Assembly: GCF_042466685.1 (NCBI RefSeq)
Contig: NZ_CP170448.1
Location: forward strand, 2,046,001-2,110,000
DNA: 64,000 nt
Direction of reading: 5' to 3'
Source of the DNA: Vreelandella sp042466685
GTDB lineage: Bacteria > Pseudomonadota > Gammaproteobacteria > Pseudomonadales > Halomonadaceae
In this document: positions 41,800 to 49,917 of the stretch, in pieces
Layout of the letters: the number at the start of each line of letters is the position of its first letter
Position numbering within the stretch: position 1 is the first letter of the stretch
Translations under genes and position numbers: made by a program
Notes under the pieces: generated by a model
Database searches by the model: none
What the model saw: the letters and a program-made list of their open reading frames with translations, nothing else
What the model was told of the DNA's origin: nothing

Positions 41800-43443
41800 T
41801 TAAACCACTGGTGAAGAAGTAGGGGGCAGTGCGGTATCGCGATTCTGTTCAAAATAGTGGTTAAAACGGTCGTCAGCGTCGTCGCCAAATAGCACCCGAC
41901 ACGCCTCCTTTAAGCCACTGGATTGGCGTAACTGCTCATGCGGTACCACCAGTGAGACTTTGGCGCGGCGGCGCAGGAAATCCTCAAGCTGGGTGATCAT
42001 CTCATGATCCCGGGCATGCTCGATCTCACAGCGAATGTACTCAGTGCCTTCAATTAAAATTTCGCCCTGAGCGGGATCCTGGCGAATTTTCTCGAGCATC
42101 TGGATAGCTTGGTCGGCGTAGCGCCGCCACAGCCGAGTAGAGAGTAGCTCTGATGACGTAGAGGCGGTCATGGCATCCAGGTTCATGCGCTTGGCTTGAT
42201 CCATAAACTGCTGTTTCACGGGCTTGGGGGGTTCCCCATACCACTGAAAATTGGGGTCTGACAGTGTAACGCCCAGTTGGCTCACCGCTTCGGCAATTTC
42301 ATCGCCAACGTTCAAACAGTCGGTAAGCTTGCCGCCAAAAATGCTGATATGTGCGCTTTCAACATTGGTATCAATCACGTGTTTGCGTGAAAGCTGTAGA
42401 AAATCGCGGTCATTGCCCTGGCTATCTTTAATGGCAAGGGGCCTTACGCCGCAACGCGTTGAGATAATGTCATCCTGGCTAAGTGGTTTATCCAGGGTGA
42501 GGCGTTTATTGATATTTTCCAGCACAAAGGCGATATCTTCGGCGGTAACGTCCACCTCAGGGTGTTCCATGTGGGTATCGGTGGTGCCGATACAGGTGCG
42601 ATTGCCCATAGGAATGACAAAAAACAGCCTGCCATCGTCGGCGAAAAACGCGAGCACCCGCTGGGAGTCGGTTAGCTGCGGTACGATGAGGTGAATACCT
42701 TTTGAGTAGAGGTGATGATGGGTGGTTTTTTGGCCAGTCAGCTCGTTATGCTGATCTACCCAAGGGCCTGCCGCGTTGATCAGCACTTTGGCGCGGATGT
42801 CGAAGGTAGTGCCATCCATCACGTTACGCGCTTTGGTTACCCACACATCCCCCTCCCGTTCGGCGCCGAGTGACTCGACGTAGTTGGCGGCAATGGCTCC
42901 ATAGTTGAGCGCGTGGCGCACAAAGTTAAACACAAACCGTGCGTCGTTATCGTGGAGGTAGGCATCGGAGTACTCAAAGCCTCCTACGGCGCCCTCAACA
43001 TCAATAATCGGCTCTTGCTGCTTAATCTTGTTCGGCGAGAGCAGGCGCGGCAACTGAGTGAAGCCGTTGCCCATCAGCCAGTAAAGCCAGGTACCCGCCC
43101 ACAGGTAGCGAGGTGAGTGGCGGAAACCTTTTGAAATAGTGGTCAGGAAGCGAATCTCCTGCACCGTAGACGGGTAGCTCTTTATCAAGTGGTTACGGCT
43201 TTTACACAGTTTGCGAACCAGCGCAAAATCCTTACTTTCCATATACTTAATGCCTCCCCATACGAGATTGGAGGAGTGCATGCTGGTACTGCCAGCGAAG
43301 TCGCCGCGATCAATCAACGCGACTTTGGCACCTTTGCCCGCCAGTGCCGCTGCGGTCGCCGCGCCGTTAATACCGCCCCCAATAATCAGGGCATCAAAGG
43401 TCTCAGTAGGTAATTTCTCGATGTTTCGATTTCGCAGTTTCAT
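41800..43443 (-). CDS. glpD: Aerobic glycerol-3-phosphate dehydrogenase
   Basis: The protein from ATG 43443 has 547 residues. It begins with a typical FAD dinucleotide fold (DALIIGGGINGAATAAALAG, about residues 16-35), then RGDFAGSTSMHSSNLVWGG, and later CIGTTDTH and the STRCGVRPL-like block ISTRCGVRPLAIKD. The enzyme oxidises glycerol 3-phosphate to dihydroxyacetone phosphate and passes electrons to ubiquinone at the membrane. It follows the ABC importer genes, separated by a strong stem-loop. A weak ribosome site precedes the ATG. Confidence 0.95.
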   Translation of the reverse strand: MKLRNRNIEKLPTETFDALIIGGGINGAATAAALAGKGAKVALIDRGDFAGSTSMHSSNLVWGGIKYMESKDFALVRKLCKSRNHLIKSYPSTVQEIRFLTTISKGFRHSPRYLWAGTWLYWLMGNGFTQLPRLLSPNKIKQQEPIIDVEGAVGGFEYSDAYLHDNDARFVFNFVRHALNYGAIAANYVESLGAEREGDVWVTKARNVMDGTTFDIRAKVLINAAGPWVDQHNELTGQKTTHHHLYSKGIHLIVPQLTDSQRVLAFFADDGRLFFVIPMGNRTCIGTTDTHMEHPEVDVTAEDIAFVLENINKRLTLDKPLSQDDIISTRCGVRPLAIKDSQGNDRDFLQLSRKHVIDTNVESAHISIFGGKLTDCLNVGDEIAEAVSQLGVTLSDPNFQWYGEPPKPVKQQFMDQAKRMNLDAMTASTSSELLSTRLWRRYADQAIQMLEKIRQDPAQGEILIEGTEYIRCEIEHARDHEMITQLEDFLRRRAKVSLVVPHEQLRQSSGLKEACRVLFGDDADDRFNHYFEQNRDTALPPTSSPVV

Positions 43444-43522
43444 AGCGGATCCAATTAACCAATAAATAGCCCTGTTGCAGTGGGTGTTTTCTCTTGTGCT
43501 ATGGCCTGCCGCCAATGAAACC

Positions 43523-43556
43523 CTTGGCAGGGCGGGCGGTTGCCCGCCCTGCAAGC
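43523..43556 (-). terminator. Strong stem-loop between glpV and glpD
   Basis: GCAGGGCGGGC / GCCCGCCCTGC (43527-43537 and 43542-43552) is a perfect 11-bp GC stem with a 4-nt loop. On the minus strand it begins about 18 nt after the importer binding-protein stop and is followed by GGGTTTC rather than a T-tract, so it may be an attenuator or an mRNA-stabilising hairpin. Confidence 0.6.
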
Positions 43557-43570
43557 GTTGCGCGTGGTGC

Positions 43571-45334
43571 TTATTGGCGCGTACCGGCGTCCATCCAGGC
43601 TTCCATCATTTCGTCATAAGGAATCGTGGTGCCTTGGGGCATTTCATTCTCCAGCTTGGGCTTGGGTGAGCCTTCCTGATCCAGCCAATATTGCGGATCC
43701 TGCTCTTCGTTGAGCACCGGGGCATAGCTGTCAAAAACGTTGGCCCGAGCCAAACGATTCATCGTGCTGTCCATATCCGCCGCCAGTTTATCGAGGCCTT
43801 CCTGAGGAGTGACTTCACCGCTCATGACAGGTGCCAGGTTTTGCCACCATAGAGGGGCCATACGCGGATAGTCAGGCACGTTGGTACCGGTAGGTGTCCA
43901 ATTTGACTCGTTGGGGCTGCGGTAGAACTCCACCAGACCACCCAGTTTGGGCGCCATCTCGGTCATCTGCTCTGAGAAGATGTCAGATTCACGAATCGGC
44001 GTTAAACCGTGCATGAGTTTTTCCAACGACACCGTTTTCGACACGGTGAACTGGCCGAATAGCCACGCCGCGGTGCGACGATCTTCCGGCGTTGAGTCAA
44101 AGAACGTCCAGGCGCCTACGTCCTGATAGCCCACCTTCATACCCTCTTCCCAGTACGGGCCGGTAGGTGAAGGCGCCATGCGCCATAGCGGGTTGCCTTC
44201 ATCATCAGTCACCGCGACCGCTGGGTCAGTCATGTCGGCGGTAAAGGCGGTATACCAAAAGATTTGTTGAGCGATATGGCCTTGAGCAGGCACGGGGCCG
44301 GCTTCACCAAACGTCATGCCCTGTGCTTCGGGTGGGGCGAAATCACGCAGCCAGTCGACCGCTTTTTGCATGGCAAACACCGAGGCCGGTGAGTTAGTTG
44401 CACCGCCGCGGCTAACGCTTGCACCAACAGGCTGGCTCTCTTCATTGACGCGAATACCCCAGTCATCTACCGGGTTACCTGAGGGAACGCCAGGGCTGCC
44501 CATGCCCGCCATGGAGAGCCAGGAGTCGTGGAAACGCCAGCCCAGTGAAGGATCACGGCGGCCGTAATCCATATGGCCATACACTTTGGTGCCGTCTATT
44601 TCACCCACGTGCTCGGTGAAGAACTCGGCAATGTCTTGATAAGCTGTCCAGTTGGTGGGCACGCCTAAGTCATAGCCGTAAATTTCACGGAACTGTTCCT
44701 GAAGATCTTCACGCTGGAACCAGTCATAGCGGAACCAATAAAGGTTCGCGAATTGCTGGGTAGGCAGTTGATAGAGGCTGCCATCTGGCCCGGTGCCGTA
44801 CTGCAGGCCAATGAAATCATCCAGGTCGAGAGTGGGTAGGGTGTAGTCCGCCCACTCGTTCTCCATTGCCTCAGTCAGGTTGATGGTGGTGCCGTAGCGG
44901 ATATGTGTACCGATGGAGTCGGTGTCGTTGACGAAGCCGTCATAAATGCTGTTACCCGACTGCATCTGGTTCTGCATGGTGTCTACCACATCACCTTCAC
45001 CAATGATGTTGTGGGTCAGATTGATACCGGTGAGTTCACTGAAGGCTTCGGCCAACACTTCGCTTTCATAAACGTGAGTCGTGAGGCCTTCGGCCACGGT
45101 TTGGATATCCATGCCACGAAAAGGCTCCGCAGCGTTGGCAAACCACATCAGCTCTTCGATCTGCTCTTCCCTGCTCAGGGTTGAGTTCTGGAAGTGCTCG
45201 TCGACCAAGCGTTCAGCGATGGCACGGGTATCCTGCTCCTGCGCTGACAGCGTACCCGACGCCAGCATCAAGCCAGCGGCGAGGGTTGTCAGTTTGAACT
45301 TAGTCAGTCTGGACTTGTTGTAGTGCTTTTGCAT
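43571..45334 (-). CDS. glpV: Glycerol ABC importer, periplasmic binding protein
   Basis: ATG 45334 follows CGAGGT by about 6 nt. The 587-residue protein has a signal peptide (TTLAAGLMLASGTLSAQ, about residues 15-31) and is larger than usual sugar-binding proteins. GINLTHNIIGEGDVVDTMQN and WFRYDWFQRED are blocks seen in the GlpV family of the rhizobial glycerol importer. Gene order (two ATPases, two permeases, small DUF2160 protein, binding protein) equals glpSTPQUV. It should bind glycerol in the periplasm. The symbol follows the rhizobial nomenclature. Confidence 0.88.
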   Translation of the reverse strand: MQKHYNKSRLTKFKLTTLAAGLMLASGTLSAQEQDTRAIAERLVDEHFQNSTLSREEQIEELMWFANAAEPFRGMDIQTVAEGLTTHVYESEVLAEAFSELTGINLTHNIIGEGDVVDTMQNQMQSGNSIYDGFVNDTDSIGTHIRYGTTINLTEAMENEWADYTLPTLDLDDFIGLQYGTGPDGSLYQLPTQQFANLYWFRYDWFQREDLQEQFREIYGYDLGVPTNWTAYQDIAEFFTEHVGEIDGTKVYGHMDYGRRDPSLGWRFHDSWLSMAGMGSPGVPSGNPVDDWGIRVNEESQPVGASVSRGGATNSPASVFAMQKAVDWLRDFAPPEAQGMTFGEAGPVPAQGHIAQQIFWYTAFTADMTDPAVAVTDDEGNPLWRMAPSPTGPYWEEGMKVGYQDVGAWTFFDSTPEDRRTAAWLFGQFTVSKTVSLEKLMHGLTPIRESDIFSEQMTEMAPKLGGLVEFYRSPNESNWTPTGTNVPDYPRMAPLWWQNLAPVMSGEVTPQEGLDKLAADMDSTMNRLARANVFDSYAPVLNEEQDPQYWLDQEGSPKPKLENEMPQGTTIPYDEMMEAWMDAGTRQ

Positions 45335-45442
45335 GTTGACCTCGTTTTGTTGTGTTCTTCCTTGATGGCTTTGCCGTCCTTGATACCGATTAAACGCTGG
45401 TGGCATTTCCTAAGGGCTAGTCCCAAGGGCTATTCCAAAGGG

Positions 45443-45715
45443 CTAGCCCCAGCGCATTAAAACCAGCAGCCATAGGGCTGATACCGCTAGTGCTATCCAA
45501 ATGGAGAGTGACGTGAACCCAATCACCCCCAAATGGATAAAGGCTGCAGAGAGCAGACCGATAAACAGCCGATCCCCGCGAGTGGTGGCAATGGGTAAAA
45601 ACCCTTTGCGCTCAATGGTTGGCGACAAAATCTCCCATACCGTCATGCCTGCCAGCATGGCGGCAATTGATGAAAAGAATATGGCGGTGGGTACGGTCCA
45701 TACCATCCAAGACAT
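45443..45715 (-). CDS. glpU: Small DUF2160 membrane protein of the glycerol ABC importer
   Basis: This 90-residue protein has three hydrophobic segments (about residues 5-24, 46-66 and 68-88) with the DUF2160 pattern WMVWTVPTAIFFSSIAAML and LPIATTRGDRLFIGLL. It is found only beside glycerol-type ABC importers, between the second permease and the binding protein. Its role is not defined; it may be an accessory subunit. It starts 12 nt after the permease stop with AGGAGAT upstream. Confidence 0.85.
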   Translation of the reverse strand: MSWMVWTVPTAIFFSSIAAMLAGMTVWEILSPTIERKGFLPIATTRGDRLFIGLLSAAFIHLGVIGFTSLSIWIALAVSALWLLVLMRWG

Positions 45716-45727
45716 AGCTAGATCTCC

Positions 45728-46624
45728 TTAGGTACGGCCCAGGGCAAAGCCCTTGGCGATATGATTACGAACGAAATAGACCACCAGAATGCCGGGGATG
45801 ATGGTGAGTACACCGGCGGCTGCCAGGGTGCCCCAGTCAATCCCGGAGGCGGTGGAGGTGCGCGTCATGATCATGCCAATTGGCTGGGCGCTGGTAGCGG
45901 TCAATGTTCGTGCTAGCAGTAGTTCTACCCAGGAGAACATAAACAGGAAGAACAGCGTGACGCCGATGCCTGAGCGGATCATGGGGATAAAAATCTTGAC
46001 GAAAAAGCGCGGAAAACTATAGCCGTCGATATAGGCGGTTTCGTCGATCTCCTTAGGTACGCTGCTCATAAAGCCTTCCAGGATCCAGATTGCCAGCGGT
46101 ATGTTGAACAGGCAGTGAGCCAGTGCTACCGCAATGTGGGTGTCGAACAGGCCTACCGAGTAGTAGAGCTGGAAGTAGGGCAGCAGGAATACCGCAGGCG
46201 GCGCCATCAGGTTAGTCAGCAGCCAGAAGAATAGATGCTTGTCGCCAATAAAGGTGTAGCGGCTAAAGGCGTAGGCGGCCGGTAACGCGACGCAGATGGT
46301 GATGAGCATATTCATCGCTACATAGAGCATTGAATTGACGTAGCCCATATACCAACTTGAGTTGGTAAAAATACCGATGTAATTATCAAGCGTTACGTTT
46401 TGTGGCCACAGCGTCATGGAGCCCAGTATTTCGCTGTTGGTTTGTAGTGACATATTGAGTAGCCAATAAATAGGCAAAATCATCAATACGAGATACAGGC
46501 CAAGTAAGATGCGCGAGCGCCAGCGAGAGCGGGCGGAGCGGTTGCGTCGCTGGGCAGGTGAAACCTTGCTAAAAATCGTGTTGTACTTTTCACCGCGCTG
46601 GGTGTTTTCGAGTTGATAGCTCAT
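45728..46624 (-). CDS. glpQ: Glycerol ABC importer permease
   Basis: I start this at ATG 46624, one base after the preceding stop (TGAAATG), with GGAGGTG as ribosome site inside the previous gene. The 298-residue protein has six membrane segments and the permease-ATPase coupling loop EAA motif in IDETAYIDGYSFPRFFVKIF. Gene order makes it GlpQ of the GlpSTPQUV importer; it should not be confused with the glycerophosphodiesterase of the same symbol. Confidence 0.9.
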   Translation of the reverse strand: MSYQLENTQRGEKYNTIFSKVSPAQRRNRSARSRWRSRILLGLYLVLMILPIYWLLNMSLQTNSEILGSMTLWPQNVTLDNYIGIFTNSSWYMGYVNSMLYVAMNMLITICVALPAAYAFSRYTFIGDKHLFFWLLTNLMAPPAVFLLPYFQLYYSVGLFDTHIAVALAHCLFNIPLAIWILEGFMSSVPKEIDETAYIDGYSFPRFFVKIFIPMIRSGIGVTLFFLFMFSWVELLLARTLTATSAQPIGMIMTRTSTASGIDWGTLAAAGVLTIIPGILVVYFVRNHIAKGFALGRT

Positions 46625-46625
46625 T

Positions 46626-47513
46626 TCAAGCACCTCCATGCGGCGGTTTATCTTTCTGCATATTCATAATGGTGGTGTAGAACACCCAGCTCACAAGCAG
46701 AATGACCAGGAAGTAGATAAGCGAGAAGGCAGCAGAAGGCCCGAGATCCTGTTGGCCGATCGCCATGGTGGCCAGCGATTGACTTAGGAAGGTAGTGGCG
46801 CTACCCGGCCCGCCGCCGGTGAGTACAAAGGGCTCGGCGTAGATCATGAAAGAGTGCATAAAGCGCAGTAGTACCGCGATGACGAGCACATTGGTGAGCT
46901 TGGGGAGCTGGATATAGCGGAACACCGCCCACTTAGACGCCCGGTCGATGCGCGCTGCCTGATAATACGCTTCGGGAATCGAGCGTAGGCCGCTGTAACA
47001 GAGCATGGCCACCAGCGGTGTCCAGTGCCACACGTCCATTAAGATGATCGTTACCCAGGCATCACCGGCATTACGGGTAATGTTGTAGTTAATGCCGAGC
47101 TCGCGCAGGCCCCAGCCCATTAGGCCGATATCACCACGGGTAAATATTTGCCAAATACTGCCGACCACGTTCCAGGGGATCAGCAGCGGCAGGGTAATCA
47201 GGATCAGCACCGCCGAGGCCTGCCACCCGCGTTTGGGCATAATCAGCGCGATGCCAATCCCCAGCGGAATCTGGATAGCGAGAATAATCAGCGAGAATGA
47301 AATTTGGCGCAGAAAAGCTGCCTGCAATGCCGGGTCGTTAAGCGTGGTTTTAAACCACTCGGTACCGGTAAAAAATGTCGCGTAGGGCCCGAGCACGTCC
47401 TGCACCGAGTAGTTGACTACGGTCATCAGCGGAATGATGGCGGAGAACGCCACCAATACCAGCATGGGCAGCACCAGTAGCCAGGCTCTGTTATTGGGTA
47501 CTTTGTTATTCAT
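46626..47513 (-). CDS. glpP: Glycerol ABC importer permease
   Basis: ATG 47513 follows GGAGG and overlaps the end of the upstream ATPase gene by 8 bp (ATGAATAA), a coupled arrangement. The 295-residue protein has six membrane segments (first near residues 12-35) and the coupling loop EAYYQAARIDRASKWAVFRY. It pairs with the next permease to form the membrane channel for glycerol. The longer frame to 47588 is ruled out by the overlap and ribosome site. Confidence 0.9.
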   Translation of the reverse strand: MNNKVPNNRAWLLVLPMLVLVAFSAIIPLMTVVNYSVQDVLGPYATFFTGTEWFKTTLNDPALQAAFLRQISFSLIILAIQIPLGIGIALIMPKRGWQASAVLILITLPLLIPWNVVGSIWQIFTRGDIGLMGWGLRELGINYNITRNAGDAWVTIILMDVWHWTPLVAMLCYSGLRSIPEAYYQAARIDRASKWAVFRYIQLPKLTNVLVIAVLLRFMHSFMIYAEPFVLTGGGPGSATTFLSQSLATMAIGQQDLGPSAAFSLIYFLVILLVSWVFYTTIMNMQKDKPPHGGA

Positions 47514-48606
47514 TGCCAGCCTCCACCAGGTATTCATCGACATACAGCGCCAAGTGCGCATCATCGAAGTGCGCAAACGCCGTTTCACCTACCGGCTGAT
47601 GTCCCTCTGGCAGGCGGGCTTTAAATGTCTGATCGTTGAGCTTAAAGGTAAGCAGGGAGTAGGTGCCCAGGTCTTGCACACTAACCACTTTAATCGGAAT
47701 GCTATGGGACGTTGGGCTTGAACCAATGACGATAAACTCAGGACGTATACCCAGTTTGATATTGGTAGAGCTAGCGTTGGCGACGGCATGCTTCATCTGC
47801 TCACTAACCGGCAGTGGCTGTGAGCCGAACATGACTTGATCGTCTCTGCATTCCACTGCCATAAAGTTCATGCCGGGGCTGCCAATAAAGTAACCCACAA
47901 AGGTGTGCGCTGGGCGCTCGAACAGCTCTCGGGGCGTGCCGAACTGTACCACCTGGCCTTCATACATCACGGCAATTTTATCCGCGAAGGTAGAGGCCTC
48001 TAGCTGATCATGGGTCACATAGATCATGGTGATGTTAAAGCGTTCGTGAATCTCCTTGAGTTTGCGGCGTAGTTTCCACTTAAGCTGGGGATCGATTACG
48101 GTGAGCGGTTCATCAAACAGAATCGCCGTGACGTCATCGCGCACCAAGCCACGGCCCATGGAGACTTTCTGCTTCTCATCGGCGGTCAGGTTTTTGGCTT
48201 TGCGATCCAGCAGCGGGGTCAGCTCAAGAATATCGGCGACTTCGAGCACCTTGGGTTTCACCCGGTACTCGGGGGTATTCATATTGCGCAGGGGGAAGGC
48301 GAGATTGTCGAACACCGTCATGGTGTCGTAGATCACCGGAAACTGGAAAACCTGGGCAATGTTGCGCTCTTCCGGAGGCAGCTCGTTGACCCGATGCCCG
48401 TCGAAAAGTACGTCACCTTCTGAGGGTTCAAGCAGGCCAGAGATAATGTTCAGGAGTGTCGACTTGCCGCATCCTGATGGACCTAAAAGCGCATAGGCGC
48501 CGCCCTGATGCCATACGTGATCCATCTGTCGGATAGCATAATCCGCCGCGCCCTTGGGCGTTTTCTCGTAGGAGTGCGCTAGGCCTTTTAAGGTAATCTC
48601 AGCCAT
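47506..48606 (-). CDS. glpT: Glycerol ABC importer ATPase with degenerate signature motif
   Basis: This 366-residue ATPase has Walker A GPSGCGKST (about residues 39-47), Walker B ILFDEPLTV and a switch His in YVTHDQLEA, with a C-terminal regulatory TOBE-like domain. The family signature LSGGQ is replaced by LTADEKQKVSMGRGL, so one of the two composite ATP sites in the GlpS/GlpT heterodimer may be weak. It overlaps its neighbours by 8 bp on each side. The symbol follows rhizobial GlpT, which is not the glycerol-3-phosphate antiporter. Confidence 0.9.
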   Translation of the reverse strand: MAEITLKGLAHSYEKTPKGAADYAIRQMDHVWHQGGAYALLGPSGCGKSTLLNIISGLLEPSEGDVLFDGHRVNELPPEERNIAQVFQFPVIYDTMTVFDNLAFPLRNMNTPEYRVKPKVLEVADILELTPLLDRKAKNLTADEKQKVSMGRGLVRDDVTAILFDEPLTVIDPQLKWKLRRKLKEIHERFNITMIYVTHDQLEASTFADKIAVMYEGQVVQFGTPRELFERPAHTFVGYFIGSPGMNFMAVECRDDQVMFGSQPLPVSEQMKHAVANASSTNIKLGIRPEFIVIGSSPTSHSIPIKVVSVQDLGTYSLLTFKLNDQTFKARLPEGHQPVGETAFAHFDDAHLALYVDEYLVEAGNE

Positions 48607-49696
48607 GGGCCGCTCCTCCCTGACGCGCAGGAATATGTACCGTATGGCCCTGCTTGTCGAAGGCGTAAAGCTGGTGGGTAGGGAAGTACACTTTCAAGGG
48701 TTGCTTAACACTAAACTGGTGTATACCTGCTAAGTGCAGAACGAGAGGAAAGCGTTCGTGATGAACATGCAGGAAGGTTTCAGAACCGCTAATTTCCGCT
48801 ACATCCACATGCACATCCAGCGCTAGATCGTCAGCCTGTTGAGGTTGGAGTGTGAGGTGGGAAGCACGCACGCCAAAGTCGTAATCACCTGGCTCAAGGC
48901 GCTTTAGCTTCTCATCGCAGGGAAAGTGCAGCGATTGATCGAAGGTGATCTCGCTGTCGGTCAATTGGCCGGGAACAATATTGATCGGTGGTTCAGAGAA
49001 CATTTCTGCGCTAAAGCGGCCGTTGGGCTCGCGATAAACCTGCTCGGTAGGGCCGTATTGAAGCAGTTTTCCTTCATGAAGTACCGCCGTATTGCCCCCT
49101 AATGCCAGTGCTTCATTGGGCTCGGTGGTGGCGTATACGGCGATACAGTTACGCGCCTTAAACAGCTCGCGCAGTTCATCGCGTAGCTCTTCGCGGAGCT
49201 TGTAGTCTAGATTAACCAGCGGCTCATCAAACAGGATTAAGTCGGCGTCTTTGACCAGTGCTCGCCCCATGGCGGTACGCTGTTGCTGACCTCCGGAAAG
49301 CTCTTGAGGGTAGCGATTAAGTAGCTGTTCGATATGCAGCATTTCAGCGATTTCGCCAACCCGCTTATCAATTTCGCTTTTAGGCTGCTTGGCTAATTTC
49401 AGTGGTGAGGCAATATTGTCGTAAACGGTAAGACTGGGGTAGTTAATAAACTGCTGATACACCATGGAGACATTGCGCTTACGCACTGAGACGTTTGTGA
49501 CGTCTTTGCCATCCATAATTACTTTGCCGCGGGTGGGGGGCTCAAGTCCCGCCATTAAGCGCATTAACGTGGTTTTCCCGGCCAGCGTTCGACCCAACAG
49601 CACGTTGAAAGAGCCTGGCTCAAGAGCCAAGTCTATTCCGCTGATATGCGGCACACCGTTAACGATGTGATCGATATTTTGTAAATGTAAGGACAT
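48599..49696 (-). CDS. glpS: Glycerol ABC importer ATPase
   Basis: The 365-residue first gene of the importer operon has Walker A GRTLAGKTT (about residues 34-42), an intact signature LSGGQQQRTAMG, Walker B LILFDEPLVNLD and a C-terminal domain of TOBE type. In place of the usual switch His loop (THD) it reads YATTEPNEAL, so the catalytic His appears missing. With GlpT (degenerate signature) it should make an asymmetric ATPase pair. The ATG overlaps nothing upstream; GlpR-like sites stand 65-100 bp before it. Confidence 0.9.
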   Translation of the reverse strand: MSLHLQNIDHIVNGVPHISGIDLALEPGSFNVLLGRTLAGKTTLMRLMAGLEPPTRGKVIMDGKDVTNVSVRKRNVSMVYQQFINYPSLTVYDNIASPLKLAKQPKSEIDKRVGEIAEMLHIEQLLNRYPQELSGGQQQRTAMGRALVKDADLILFDEPLVNLDYKLREELRDELRELFKARNCIAVYATTEPNEALALGGNTAVLHEGKLLQYGPTEQVYREPNGRFSAEMFSEPPINIVPGQLTDSEITFDQSLHFPCDEKLKRLEPGDYDFGVRASHLTLQPQQADDLALDVHVDVAEISGSETFLHVHHERFPLVLHLAGIHQFSVKQPLKVYFPTHQLYAFDKQGHTVHIPARQGGAAHG

Positions 49697-49760
49697 GCCG
49701 ATCTCGCTAGCGTCATTGTTGTTGGAGAGTTTTGTAGATTTATTGAATAGTGCAGATCGT

Positions 49761-49796
49761 TTTCGTTTACGAAAGGCTAGTTGATCGTTTGCGAAC
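49761..49796. promoter_or_regulatory. Putative GlpR operators before the glycerol importer operon
   Basis: TTTCGTTTACGAAA (49761-49774) is a perfect inverted repeat that fits the GlpR core TTCG-N4-CGAA. A second element, ATCGTTTGCGAA (49784-49795), keeps TCG-N4-CGAA and is displaced by 22 bp, about two helical turns. Both lie upstream of glpS on the minus strand. GlpR binding is inference from the match and the presence of glpR nearby. Confidence 0.6.
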
Positions 49797-49851
49797 TTGC
49801 AACGCGTTTTTGGCGCATTTGACTACGCATTTAGGCGTAGAAAGTGAACAC

Positions 49852-49886
49852 AAAAAAGCCGCCCCCCTGGGGCACAGGGGACGGCC
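49852..49886 (-). terminator. Terminator of fadE
   Basis: Read on the minus strand, a GC-rich imperfect stem (GCCGTCCCC, loop, GGGGGGCGGC) is followed by six T (plus-strand A-run 49852-49857). It lies about 30 nt after the fadE stop. Confidence 0.82.
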
Positions 49887-49917
49887 GTTTTACTGGTAAC
49901 GCTTTGAAAAATAGGAA

